Of a stretch of DNA of 64,000 nucleotides, positions 1-6,789 are shown in pieces. The stretch's first letter is position 1. Each line of letters opens with the position of its first letter. This stretch comes from BRH-c25 sp035627615 (GTDB taxonomy: Bacteria > Bacillota > Clostridia > Lutisporales > Lutisporaceae). The notes beneath the pieces were generated by a model, which saw only the letters and a list, made by a program, of their open reading frames with translations, was not told the origin of the DNA and searched no databases. The position numbers and the translations under genes are program-made. Location of the stretch: assembly GCA_035627615.1 (NCBI GenBank), contig DASPLL010000017.1:186001-250000 (forward strand). The letters run 5' to 3'.

Positions 1-670
1 TGCCGTCGGCAATATCAAGTCCGGTTTTGATCTCTTTTATCGCTTTGTTGATATCCACCTTTTCGTTAAACTCAACTAGATACAGATCGGAAAATTCGGG
101 AGCCATATCTTTTACGGCAGCAGTAGACAGGAATACCCCGGGCACCACTGCCGCTTTCAGGTCTCCCAGATCATTATAGATCCCGCTTATTACAAATTCC
201 CTTTCAGTGCTGCCTTCAAATGAAATCCGGACCCTGTCTCCAATGCCTGCATTGAGAAAAAGGCTTTCAGTAGCCCATTTTTCAAGCATTATCTCATTTT
301 CTTCCACAGGATATTTCCCTTCAATGACTTTTATGTTGAGATTCCCCGCAAAAGCTTCATCCAGGGCTCCAAGCCTGCAGTCGTCCCCATTGATCATTCC
401 TTTTCCGAGATCCTTCCAGCTTCCTGAGTTCTGAACGTCTATACGGTTCCGGACAGCAGAAATCTCTTCGTCGGAAGGATCTTTCAACGCTAGATGATAA
501 TTCCCATACTCATATATCACCTGCAGCTTTTCAAACCTCATAAAAACATCCACCATCGAGAATATTCCGGTAATCAGGGCGACGGATACAGCTATGCTTA
601 TTATTGAAAGCCGGGTCCTCTTGCGGTGTGCAGACAGATATCTGGAGGCAAGTGCCAGGTAGTGCTTCAT
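1..670 (-). CDS. ABC transporter permease, FtsX/MacB type (partial)
   Basis: The reading frame starts with ATG at 670 and runs off the left edge of the window, so only about 223 N-terminal residues are visible. They show a short cytoplasmic start rich in Arg/Lys, one membrane segment at about residues 20-42, and then a long extracytoplasmic region of the MacB periplasmic core type. The start overlaps the stop of the ATPase gene (ATGA), so the two are translationally coupled. FtsX/MacB-type permeases pair with LolD-like ATPases to export or extract envelope-active molecules. The substrate cannot be told. The remaining membrane segments lie outside the window. Confidence 0.85.
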   Translation of the reverse strand, partial: MKHYLALASRYLSAHRKRTRLSIISIAVSVALITGIFSMVDVFMRFEKLQVIYEYGNYHLALKDPSDEEISAVRNRIDVQNSGSWKDLGKGMINGDDCRLGALDEAFAGNLNIKVIEGKYPVEENEIMLEKWATESLFLNAGIGDRVRISFEGSTEREFVISGIYNDLGDLKAAVVPGVFLSTAAVKDMAPEFSDLYLVEFNEKVDINKAIKEIKTGLDIADG

Positions 671-1350
671 TTCCTGCCACCTCCAAGCTCCGTCACCACT
701 CCGTCCTCAACCTGGAAGACCCGGTCTGCAAAGGAAGCATAGTTTTCATTATGAGTGATCATGATCAACGTCTGATTGTATTTGTCCACAGACAGCTTCA
801 ACAACTCAATCACATCCCTGCTGTTTTTGCTGTCAAGATTTCCTGTAGGCTCGTCAGCCAGGATGATCGCAGGCCTTGCTGCCAGGGCCCTCCCAATTGC
901 CACCCTCTGCTGCTGTCCTCCCGAAAGCTGGCTGGGCAGGTGGTGCTTCCTATCTGCAAGTCCCAGTGTATTGAGCAGCTCGCCGATGTATTGCTCATCC
1001 GGCTTTTTATAATCCAACAGCAGCGGCAATATTATATTCTCCATAACATTAAGCTCAGGCACCAGATTATATGCCTGAAAAACGAATCCTATGCTGCGCC
1101 TCCTGAAGATCGCCAGCGCCTCCTCCTTCATGGTAAAAATATCCCTGCCGTCTAAAAACACTTTACCGGCTGTCGGCATATCCAAGGCTCCAAGCAGGTT
1201 AAGAAGCGTGCTTTTCCCCGAGCCTGACGGTCCTACAACAGAAACGAATTCTCCCTTTGAAACGGAAAAGGACGCATCCTTCAAGGCCTCTACCCTGGCC
1301 TCGCCCTTTCCGTATGTTTTTGACAAATTTACAGTTTTCAAAATTTCCAC
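667..1350 (-). CDS. ABC transporter ATP-binding protein, LolD/MacB family
   Basis: The 227-residue ATPase drives the adjoining permease. It shows Walker A GPSGSGKST, the signature LSGGQQQR, Walker B ILADEPTGNLDS and the switch His in MITHN. I chose the GTG at 1350 because it sits 6 bases after a GAGGTGG ribosome site and gives the usual family length. A longer open frame to 1434 has no such site. It follows the sensor kinase gene by about 80 bases and overlaps the permease gene by 4 bases. The order regulator, kinase, ATPase, permease suggests an envelope-stress or antimicrobial-peptide response system. The substrate is unknown. Confidence 0.93.
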   Translation of the reverse strand: MEILKTVNLSKTYGKGEARVEALKDASFSVSKGEFVSVVGPSGSGKSTLLNLLGALDMPTAGKVFLDGRDIFTMKEEALAIFRRRSIGFVFQAYNLVPELNVMENIILPLLLDYKKPDEQYIGELLNTLGLADRKHHLPSQLSGGQQQRVAIGRALAARPAIILADEPTGNLDSKNSRDVIELLKLSVDKYNQTLIMITHNENYASFADRVFQVEDGVVTELGGGRK

Positions 1351-1430
1351 TTTTGCCACCTCAGTTATTATTCTGATTGTTCCTTTAGGAACAGATACAG
1401 AATAACAGATCAACCTTACTGCTATATGAA

Positions 1431-2684
1431 TCAAATCTTACAATTCTGTAAGCCCGGCAGATGTATAGTAAATTTCGTTCTTTCCTTCATTATGCTTTCC
1501 ACAGATATGAACCCGTCATGCATTTCCACAACAGCCTTTGCCAGGTTCAGTCCTATACCGGTCCCTTGCTTGTCCTGCGAAAACCTGCTCCTGTAAAACC
1601 TTTTGAAAATGTAGTTGATATCCTCGGGGTGAATGCCTTCCCCATTATCCTCAACAGAAATCCTTACAACCAGCGGTGTCTCCTCAATGGAAACCTTTAT
1701 GTAAGCTCCTGTCCCGGTATGCTCCACGGCATTTTTAAACAGGTTGCTTATAGCCTCATACATCCATTCCCTGTCACAGAAATATCCGATACTGCCGTCC
1801 GACTTCAGCTCAAAGATCTTCTGCTCCTTAATAAGCCTGGTCTCAAAGCTTTCAGCCACTTTTTCCACGATATCCTTCAAGGAATTGCTGCTTTTATTGA
1901 GTTCAATGATCCCCGCATCCAGTTTTGCCAGCTTCAGAAGGTTGGCTATCAATACCTGCATGCGGTCAAGCTCATTCCCGCTTTTGCCCAGAAACTTTGC
2001 TATTACATCGTTATCAGGATCTTCTTCCTTCATGATATCCACATACATGGCAAGGGCAGACAGTGGAGTCTTAAGCTGATGGGATACATTTGTCAGGACA
2101 TCCTTTAAGAATATCCTGCTCTGCTTCTCCTTTTCAACATGAGTGTACAGAGATGTAGTCATCATGTTAATGGATGCAGCAAGCTTTGCCAGGTTTCCCT
2201 CTTCATTATCCTCCAGCCTTGTTGTGATCTCACCCTCCATTATCCTGTTCACAGCTTTATAATACTGATTGATCTTCCTGTACCGGTTCTGCAAAAACGA
2301 CCAGGTGACTGACAATACTGCAAGACTGAACAGCATCGAGAGTATAAGGCTCGCCGCCCTGTTTGCCGTATAAAATCCCCTCGCCCGGGCAACCAGGTCC
2401 AGAAGCATACTATACTTATATCCCGGCCTCTCCAGCAAGCTTTTTCCCGTCTCCAGATCATCCGGGAATTTCTCCGCCGTAAATGCCTCCCAGATTTCAG
2501 CATTCAGCTCCGGATGCTTACTGCTGAGATATCCTGCCACCTCATAATCATGTGCGATCATCTGCTTCTTGAAATGGACGGCATTCACATAAGCGAAAAT
2601 TTGTGCCGTAATGATCCCTGATATTAATGCAATGACCAATAGAGCCATAAACCTTTTTTCACTTCTGTTTTCCAATATACTCAT
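1431..2684 (-). CDS. Sensor histidine kinase
   Basis: Membrane-bound kinase of 417 residues. Two membrane segments (about 12-33 and 108-130) flank a roughly 75-residue outside sensor loop. A HAMP-like linker follows, then the HisKA box with phospho-acceptor His in VSHQLKTPLSAL near residue 205, and an HATPase_c domain with N, G1 (DNGEG) and G2 (GTGIGLNLAK) boxes. A GAGGG site precedes the ATG by 7 bases. It lies directly downstream of its response regulator and upstream of the ABC pair, so it probably controls that transporter. The extracellular loop is larger than in BceS-type kinases, which argues against the classical Bce flux sensor. Confidence 0.93.
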   Translation of the reverse strand: MSILENRSEKRFMALLVIALISGIITAQIFAYVNAVHFKKQMIAHDYEVAGYLSSKHPELNAEIWEAFTAEKFPDDLETGKSLLERPGYKYSMLLDLVARARGFYTANRAASLILSMLFSLAVLSVTWSFLQNRYRKINQYYKAVNRIMEGEITTRLEDNEEGNLAKLAASINMMTTSLYTHVEKEKQSRIFLKDVLTNVSHQLKTPLSALAMYVDIMKEEDPDNDVIAKFLGKSGNELDRMQVLIANLLKLAKLDAGIIELNKSSNSLKDIVEKVAESFETRLIKEQKIFELKSDGSIGYFCDREWMYEAISNLFKNAVEHTGTGAYIKVSIEETPLVVRISVEDNGEGIHPEDINYIFKRFYRSRFSQDKQGTGIGLNLAKAVVEMHDGFISVESIMKERTKFTIHLPGLQNCKI

Positions 2685-2709
2685 AACATATCCCTCACAT
2701 TAGTGCTTC

Positions 2710-3393
2710 TCAACGTATATTCCACTTATACCCCATTCCTCTTACTGTCACCAGGAATGCCGGGTGTTTCGGATCGTCTTCGATTTTTTCACGCAGCCTG
2801 CTGACATAGACAGCAAGTGTATTGTCATCGACAAAGCTTTCATCACAGTCCCAAAGCTTCTGTATTATATGCTCCCTGGACAATATGACTCTGGGATTGC
2901 GCATGAACAGACATAACAACCTGTATTCCGCAGAAGTGAGCTCTATATCCTTGCCGTTCTTCACAGTCCTTCCTTCCAGTAGGTTAACTGTGATAACATT
3001 CGAGCTCAGTTCCGCGGTCTGCTCCTTAACCAGGCCGGAACGCCTCAATGCGGCGTTTATTCTCGATATCAGCTCATTCAATCTGAAGGGCTTTGTGATA
3101 TAGTCATCTCCCCCTATATCCAAGCCCATTACGATATTCACTTCTTCGTCGGAGGCTGTGAGGAAGATAAGCGGTACATCTGATTTCTTCCTGACTTCTC
3201 TGCACATATCAAAGCCGCTGCCGTCAGGCAGCATCAGGTCCAGTATTACAAGCTCATATTTATTACTGTTAAAGCACTCTTTTGCTTCCTTTACAGTTCT
3301 GGCAACAGTTACATCGAAGCCTTGCCTGGAAAGGGAGAATTTCAGGCCTTCAATCAGGCTCAGATCATCTTCCATCAATAGTATGCTCCTCAC
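2710..3393 (-). CDS. Response regulator, OmpR/PhoB family
   Basis: DNA-binding regulator of about 227 residues. It has an N-terminal receiver with the acidic pair EDD, the phospho-acceptor Asp in LVILDLMLPDG and the conserved Lys in DDYITKPF. The C-terminal winged helix ends VRGMGYKWN. The GTG at 3393 is preferred because it is 7 bases from GGAGG. An ATG two codons upstream lies only 1 base from that site, and the ATG at 3414 has none. It is the first gene of the kinase and transporter operon and probably activates it. Confidence 0.92.
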   Translation of the reverse strand: MRSILLMEDDLSLIEGLKFSLSRQGFDVTVARTVKEAKECFNSNKYELVILDLMLPDGSGFDMCREVRKKSDVPLIFLTASDEEVNIVMGLDIGGDDYITKPFRLNELISRINAALRRSGLVKEQTAELSSNVITVNLLEGRTVKNGKDIELTSAEYRLLCLFMRNPRVILSREHIIQKLWDCDESFVDDNTLAVYVSRLREKIEDDPKHPAFLVTVRGMGYKWNIR

Positions 3394-3502
3394 ATTCATT
3401 CCTCCATGTTCCATTATATATAAGATTTACACTAGTATAACATTTCCGGATACTTATGGTAAACAACCGTATATCCTGTGTTTTGATTTACCGGATAAAA
3501 GC

Positions 3503-3546
3503 AAAACGGCAGAGACTATTACATCCCTACCGTTTTCTTCATATTG
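3503..3546 (-). terminator. Candidate rho-independent terminator
   Basis: On the minus strand AAAACGG pairs with CCGTTTT across a partly paired loop, just after the stop of the 62-residue gene. The run of T after the stem is short and interrupted. Confidence 0.55.
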
Positions 3547-3550
3547 AAAT

Positions 3551-3739
3551 CTATTTCTCAGCAAGGTCTATGGTCCCCAGTATTACATGAGCCAAACCAA
3601 AACCTACCAGGCCTGCGCCAATCATTGGAATTACATCTCTCTTGTGCATGCCGTGTTTTTTCATATCAATTCCTCTGATCACTGTTCCTGCAGCCAGGAC
3701 AGTACTTCCAAGCAGAGTCGGTATCAAACCTTCACGCAT
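3551..3739 (-). CDS. Small membrane protein, unknown function
   Basis: A 62-residue protein with two hydrophobic stretches: residues 6-22, containing LLGSTVLAAGTV, and residues 39-57, containing MIGAGLVGFGLAHVILG. A basic stretch KKHGMHKRD lies between them, so it should be a hairpin membrane protein. An AGGAGGG site 6 bases before the ATG and a terminator after the stop support a real single-gene unit. I do not recognise the family. The N-terminus is probably outside by the positive-inside rule, but this is weakly supported. Confidence 0.7.
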   Translation of the reverse strand: MREGLIPTLLGSTVLAAGTVIRGIDMKKHGMHKRDVIPMIGAGLVGFGLAHVILGTIDLAEK

Positions 3740-3861
3740 ATTTTCCCTCCTCTTATGGGTGACTTTGAAATAGTATGATAATATAGTATTTTTGCTTGCA
3801 TTAATATTTTCTGCAAAGCGGAAATTTCTATTCCCAAATGTCAGAGTGCACCACTAACAAA

Positions 3862-3894
3862 TAAAAAAGGCCATTGAATAATTCAATGACCTTT
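3862..3894 (-). terminator. Rho-independent terminator after zinc-ribbon gene 1
   Basis: Minus-strand stem AAAGGTCATTGAA / TTCAATGGCCTTT with one mismatch, followed by TTT and more T. It ends the transcript of the zinc-ribbon gene at 3905-4075. Confidence 0.85.
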
Positions 3895-3904
3895 CATAGC
3901 GATA

Positions 3905-4075
3905 TTATCTTCTGAAGTCTCTGTTGTTGTTTCTCTGTGCTTTCTTTGCTTTTCTGCAATCAGGGCATCTCTGCGGTTCGTTTTCAAAACCCTTTTCTTT
4001 GTAAAAAGCCTGTTCGCCTTCTGTAAATACAAATTCTGCTCCGCAGTCTTTGCAAGTCAAATTCTTGTCTGCCAT
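3905..4075 (-). CDS. Zinc-ribbon protein, copy 1
   Basis: A 56-residue protein with two CxxC knuckles, CKDCG (residues 8-12) and CPDCR (37-41), likely binding one zinc. The C-terminal tail is very basic (RKAKKAQRNNNRDFRR) and could bind nucleic acid. It matches what I know as a clostridial probable-zinc-ribbon family of unknown function. A close paralogue lies at 4854-5024 with only a handful of differences. AGGAGG precedes the ATG but is the end of a long self-complementary leader. The gene has its own consensus promoter and terminator. Confidence 0.9.
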   Translation of the reverse strand: MADKNLTCKDCGAEFVFTEGEQAFYKEKGFENEPQRCPDCRKAKKAQRNNNRDFRR

Positions 4076-4082
4076 TATTTAT

Positions 4083-4176
4083 ACCTCCTATTATTTATTA
4101 GGATTTAACAACTTTCAAACATTATGCATTGTCCTAATAGATAATAGTAGGAAATGGTTTTAATATCGTTAAATCT
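4083..4176 (-). promoter_or_regulatory. 5' leader of zinc-ribbon gene 1: pseudoknot-like fold covering the ribosome site
   Basis: In transcript order the leader holds arm 1 GATTTAAC (4175-4168), arm 2 (4151-4133, CCTACTATTATCTATTAGG), arm 1' GTTAAATC (4109-4102) and arm 2' (4102-4084, ending in AGGAGG). Arms 1/1' pair over 8 bp and arms 2/2' over 17 of 19 positions. The two helices cross, as in an H-type pseudoknot, or act as alternatives. Arm 2' includes the Shine-Dalgarno. The same arrangement occurs before the paralogue. The function (thermosensor, cold-shock element, ligand or protein site) is inference. Confidence 0.7.
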
Positions 4177-4189
4177 CATATTCCAGATA

Positions 4190-4218
4190 AGTATAGCACT
4201 TATGCCACTCTATGTCAA
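4190..4218 (-). promoter_or_regulatory. Sigma-A promoter of zinc-ribbon gene 1
   Basis: TTGACA (4218-4213), a 17-base spacer and TATACT (4195-4190). Transcription should start about 7 bases later, immediately before arm 1 of the structured leader. Confidence 0.8.
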
Positions 4219-4251
4219 CAAATCATGCAAAATTTTTAAAATTTTAAAAAT

Positions 4252-4689
4252 TTAACCGTCCCGCAGAAACGCCAGTGTGAGCCAGGTGAGGGATCCAAAG
4301 GTCAATATGTTTATCACAAAACTGGCTGCTGTGTTCCAGTGTATATATTCAGCCACTCCTGATTTAATGATTGATATTTCAAGCAGTATATATAATATTG
4401 AAGATACGAATATGTTTACTGCCTGCAGCCGCTTATCCCGGGGGACATACTGGCAGAATATTATACCCATGGTGAAAATGGGACCGAACTTATAGAATGC
4501 AGAGCACCCGGCCCATGATATGATAATATCATAAAACTTGTACAGCTCCAATTGCTGCCCTCCATAGTCCACCAGGCTCGCAAGAGTCAATGCCAGAATT
4601 CCTCCGTATATATTTTTATTAAGAGTCTTATAGTCGACTAAAGCAAAAAACACTATCCAAGAAGAGATAAAGCTGATTACCCAAGGCAT
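4252..4689 (-). CDS. Polytopic membrane protein, CBO0543-like
   Basis: A 145-residue hydrophobic protein with about five predicted membrane helices (roughly 5-18, 27-43, 55-80, 90-110 and 118-140) and few charged residues. The pattern resembles small CBO0543-type membrane proteins of clostridia and bacilli. That link is from memory and not certain. AAGGAG stands 6-7 bases before the ATG. It lies between the two zinc-ribbon genes, each of which has its own promoter and terminator, so it is probably transcribed separately. Function unknown. Confidence 0.75.
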   Translation of the reverse strand: MPWVISFISSWIVFFALVDYKTLNKNIYGGILALTLASLVDYGGQQLELYKFYDIIISWAGCSAFYKFGPIFTMGIIFCQYVPRDKRLQAVNIFVSSILYILLEISIIKSGVAEYIHWNTAASFVINILTFGSLTWLTLAFLRDG

Positions 4690-4775
4690 AGAACATCTCC
4701 TTTATTATTGCTTTATTAGTTATTGTCTGTAAAGCGTAATAGTTTATACACTTTCGATGCTTCTATACTTACACA

Positions 4776-4803
4776 AAGAAAGACCATTGAAATTCAATGG
4801 TCT
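4776..4803 (-). terminator. Rho-independent terminator after zinc-ribbon gene 2
   Basis: An 11-bp perfect minus-strand stem AGACCATTGAA / TTCAATGGTCT with a one-base centre, followed by TTCTTTGTG. It lies about 50 bases after the stop of the gene at 4854-5024. Confidence 0.8.
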
Positions 4804-4853
4804 AAGCTTTCTGTCCATTCAGATCCTTTAGCGCTTCTTACAGTGTGATACCA

Positions 4854-5024
4854 CTACCTTCTGAAGTCTCTGTTCCTGTTGTTCTGCGCCTTCTTAGCCT
4901 TTCTGCAATCAGGGCATCTCTGCGGTTCGTTCTCAAAGCCCTTTTCCTTGTAGAAAGCCTGCTCACCTTCCGTGAACACGAAAGTCTTACCGCAATCCTT
5001 GCATGTAAGGTTTTTGTCTGCCAT
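4854..5024 (-). CDS. Zinc-ribbon protein, copy 2
   Basis: A 56-residue paralogue of the protein at 3905-4075, again with CKDCG and CPDCR knuckles and a basic tail KAKKAQNNRNRDFRR. The differences cluster at residues 13-14 (KT for AE) and near the C-terminus. It has its own consensus promoter, the same crossing-helix leader and its own terminator. The region looks like a duplicated cassette with the membrane gene 4252-4689 between the copies. Role unknown; zinc binding is inferred from the cysteine spacing. Confidence 0.9.
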   Translation of the reverse strand: MADKNLTCKDCGKTFVFTEGEQAFYKEKGFENEPQRCPDCRKAKKAQNNRNRDFRR

Positions 5025-5030
5025 TTCTTT

Positions 5031-5117
5031 ACCTCCTATTATTTATTAGGGATTTAACAAATAACGGGCATTTTAACCTAACAAATAATAGGAAAAATGG
5101 TTCTGTTTGTTAAATCT
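5031..5117 (-). promoter_or_regulatory. 5' leader of zinc-ribbon gene 2: pseudoknot-like fold covering the ribosome site
   Basis: In transcript order: arm 1 GATTTAACAAA (5116-5106), arm 2 CCTATTATTTGTTAGG (5092-5077), arm 1' TTTGTTAAATC (5061-5051) and arm 2' CCTAATAAATAATAGG (5050-5035), which runs into the AGGAGG. Arms 1/1' form 11 perfect pairs. Arms 2/2' form 16 pairs, one a G-U wobble. Order and pairing match the leader of copy 1 while loop sequences differ, which argues for selection on structure. Confidence 0.72.
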
Positions 5118-5130
5118 CCGCTTTGAAATC

Positions 5131-5159
5131 AGAATAACACTTCAATTTTACGTTGTCAA
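5131..5159 (-). promoter_or_regulatory. Sigma-A promoter of zinc-ribbon gene 2
   Basis: TTGACA (5159-5154), 17 bases, TATTCT (5136-5131). The same spacing to the structured leader is seen at copy 1. Confidence 0.75.
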
Positions 5160-5332
5160 CACTATTTTATGTAATATTCTGTAAACTGTGCTAAATATCA
5201 GATCAAAAGTACCATAATGAAGTTTCTATTGAAAATTCAACATTTTTTTGATGGATAACTTTATTTTACATAAGGCGCCGCATATATTTTATTGATTGTA
5301 ATCCTGCAATATATTTAGTTGGGGGGCATCAG

Positions 5333-6406
5333 ATGTATAAAACCTTAAAGGTATTCACCTTGATCTCTCTTGTTTTATTTACGTGCTCCTATATCACATA
5401 CAGTGTTGAACCAAACGACACGGTGCTTCAGACAGCAAATCCACTGCCTGTGGAGGTAACCCCTGCTCCGGAGCCTGTACCGGCAGCTGCTCCTGCAGTT
5501 GAACCTACCCCGGAGCAGCCGGTTTCCAGCCAGCCCGATGAGGTTCAACTGCAGGCAGCTTCTGATTTCAGCAAGGAAATTGAGGCTATAGTAATGAACA
5601 GGATCGACAGCTTCTATAAAAACAGCGGAAAAGGTACTATGGGAATATATATAAAGGAACTGAATACAGGCTTTGAATATGCTTATAACGCAGAAAAAAC
5701 AAACCTCGACAACCCTGAGGAGGGTTACTTCAATACAGCCTCCACCTGCAAGCTTCTATCAGCAGCGGTAATGTACCATATGAACAACTGCGGTGAGCTT
5801 GAACTGGACAAAACCTATACTGACAGGATCACCAAAAGCCAATACAATCTGAAAAAAATACTGCCCAGGATGATAAGCCACTCTGTTAATGATTACTTCA
5901 ATATAACCCTGCGTCATCTTGGCTCGGAGCTGATAAACGATACTCTCAGGAAGCTTGGTACCAGGCATAGTCTGGTATACAGCGAAATAATGCCGGCACA
6001 GGGCACCTCAGTAAAGAACAATATAAAAAGGTACGGAATATCCCGGTCCCCAAGGACTACCCCCAGGGATCTGGGCTATGTGCTTGACCTGCTGTATGCA
6101 GGAAAGACCTTCGGTGTAGATAATGACAAGCTTTTTATGGAATCCCTCCTTGATAATGTATATTCAAACAGGCTTCCGGCAGGAGTAGACTACAGATCCC
6201 CTGTTGCCCATAAGACCGGCACCAGCTCGGGGGAAGGAGTATATAACGATGCAGGTATAATATTCCTTGAGGGCAATCCCTATATAATGGTTATAATGAG
6301 CAAGGGCAGCGGTTCCAATGTACAATCCCTCTTCAGAAGCATTACCCGCGAGGTATATGATTGCATGAAGAAGAGGACTGAAGGTCAGTCCTCAACTCCC
6401 CAATAA
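5333..6406 (+). CDS. Beta-lactamase-like serine hydrolase, secreted
   Basis: A 357-residue exported enzyme. The N-terminus has a signal or anchor segment (residues 6-24), then a Pro/Ala/Glu-rich linker (about 38-70), then a class-A-like penicillin-recognising domain. Active-site motifs are STCK (Ser137-Lys140), SVN (184-186, in the place of SDN) and KTG (293-295). I see no ExxLN omega-loop motif supplying the deacylating Glu of true class A beta-lactamases, so a cell-wall peptidase or slow acyl-enzyme role is as likely as drug hydrolysis. A GGGGGG site lies 6 bases before the ATG. Its 3' end overlaps the convergent DUF5661-like gene by 22 bases. Confidence 0.85.
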   Translation: MYKTLKVFTLISLVLFTCSYITYSVEPNDTVLQTANPLPVEVTPAPEPVPAAAPAVEPTPEQPVSSQPDEVQLQAASDFSKEIEAIVMNRIDSFYKNSGKGTMGIYIKELNTGFEYAYNAEKTNLDNPEEGYFNTASTCKLLSAAVMYHMNNCGELELDKTYTDRITKSQYNLKKILPRMISHSVNDYFNITLRHLGSELINDTLRKLGTRHSLVYSEIMPAQGTSVKNNIKRYGISRSPRTTPRDLGYVLDLLYAGKTFGVDNDKLFMESLLDNVYSNRLPAGVDYRSPVAHKTGTSSGEGVYNDAGIIFLEGNPYIMVIMSKGSGSNVQSLFRSITREVYDCMKKRTEGQSSTPQ

Positions 6407-6732
6407 AACCTTTTCTCTGTTTCCAGTTCAGCCAATCTTGTATAATAATCCGGCAGCTCAAGGAGATGTGCATAGGCGATTTTACCTGTAAGTATCGGGT
6501 CATCATATGTTACATTTGCCTGTGGGAACATGGTGCCGTGCTCCAGCTCCACCTCAAGGCCCATCCTGAATTGCTCCAGGTCGATCTTGTCAAAATCTAT
6601 ACCTATTGCTTTTCCGATTTCCAGAGCCTGCTCTTTGGTAAACTTCTTCTGCCTGTTCATCCCATAAGATTCCTCATAAGGGTCATAAAAAGACTTCATT
6701 TTCTTCCAATAAGGACAGATATACTGGTACAT
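6385..6732 (-). CDS. DUF5661-like protein
   Basis: A 115-residue soluble protein. The block ELEHGT...NVTYDDPILTGKIAYAHLLELPDYYTRL is what I remember of the DUF5661 family, whose function is not established. GGGAGG stands 7 bases before the ATG. The 3' end overlaps the convergent serine hydrolase gene. Short Cys-free basic and aromatic N-terminus, no membrane segment. The family call is from memory and moderately sure; no function is proposed. Confidence 0.8.
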   Translation of the reverse strand: MYQYICPYWKKMKSFYDPYEESYGMNRQKKFTKEQALEIGKAIGIDFDKIDLEQFRMGLEVELEHGTMFPQANVTYDDPILTGKIAYAHLLELPDYYTRLAELETEKRFYWGVED

Positions 6733-6789
6733 ATCACAACCTCCCGATCAGTGGATTTATAACAGTATATTCCTCTTCTGCAGGTTCTG

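Noticed and set aside
604..1155. Plus-strand open frame of 183 codons
   Set aside because: It is antisense to the ABC ATPase, whose motifs are intact on the other strand.
6733..6789. selC (tRNA-Sec) near selB
   Set aside because: The gap is too short for a roughly 95-base tRNA-Sec and no such cloverleaf was seen elsewhere in the window.
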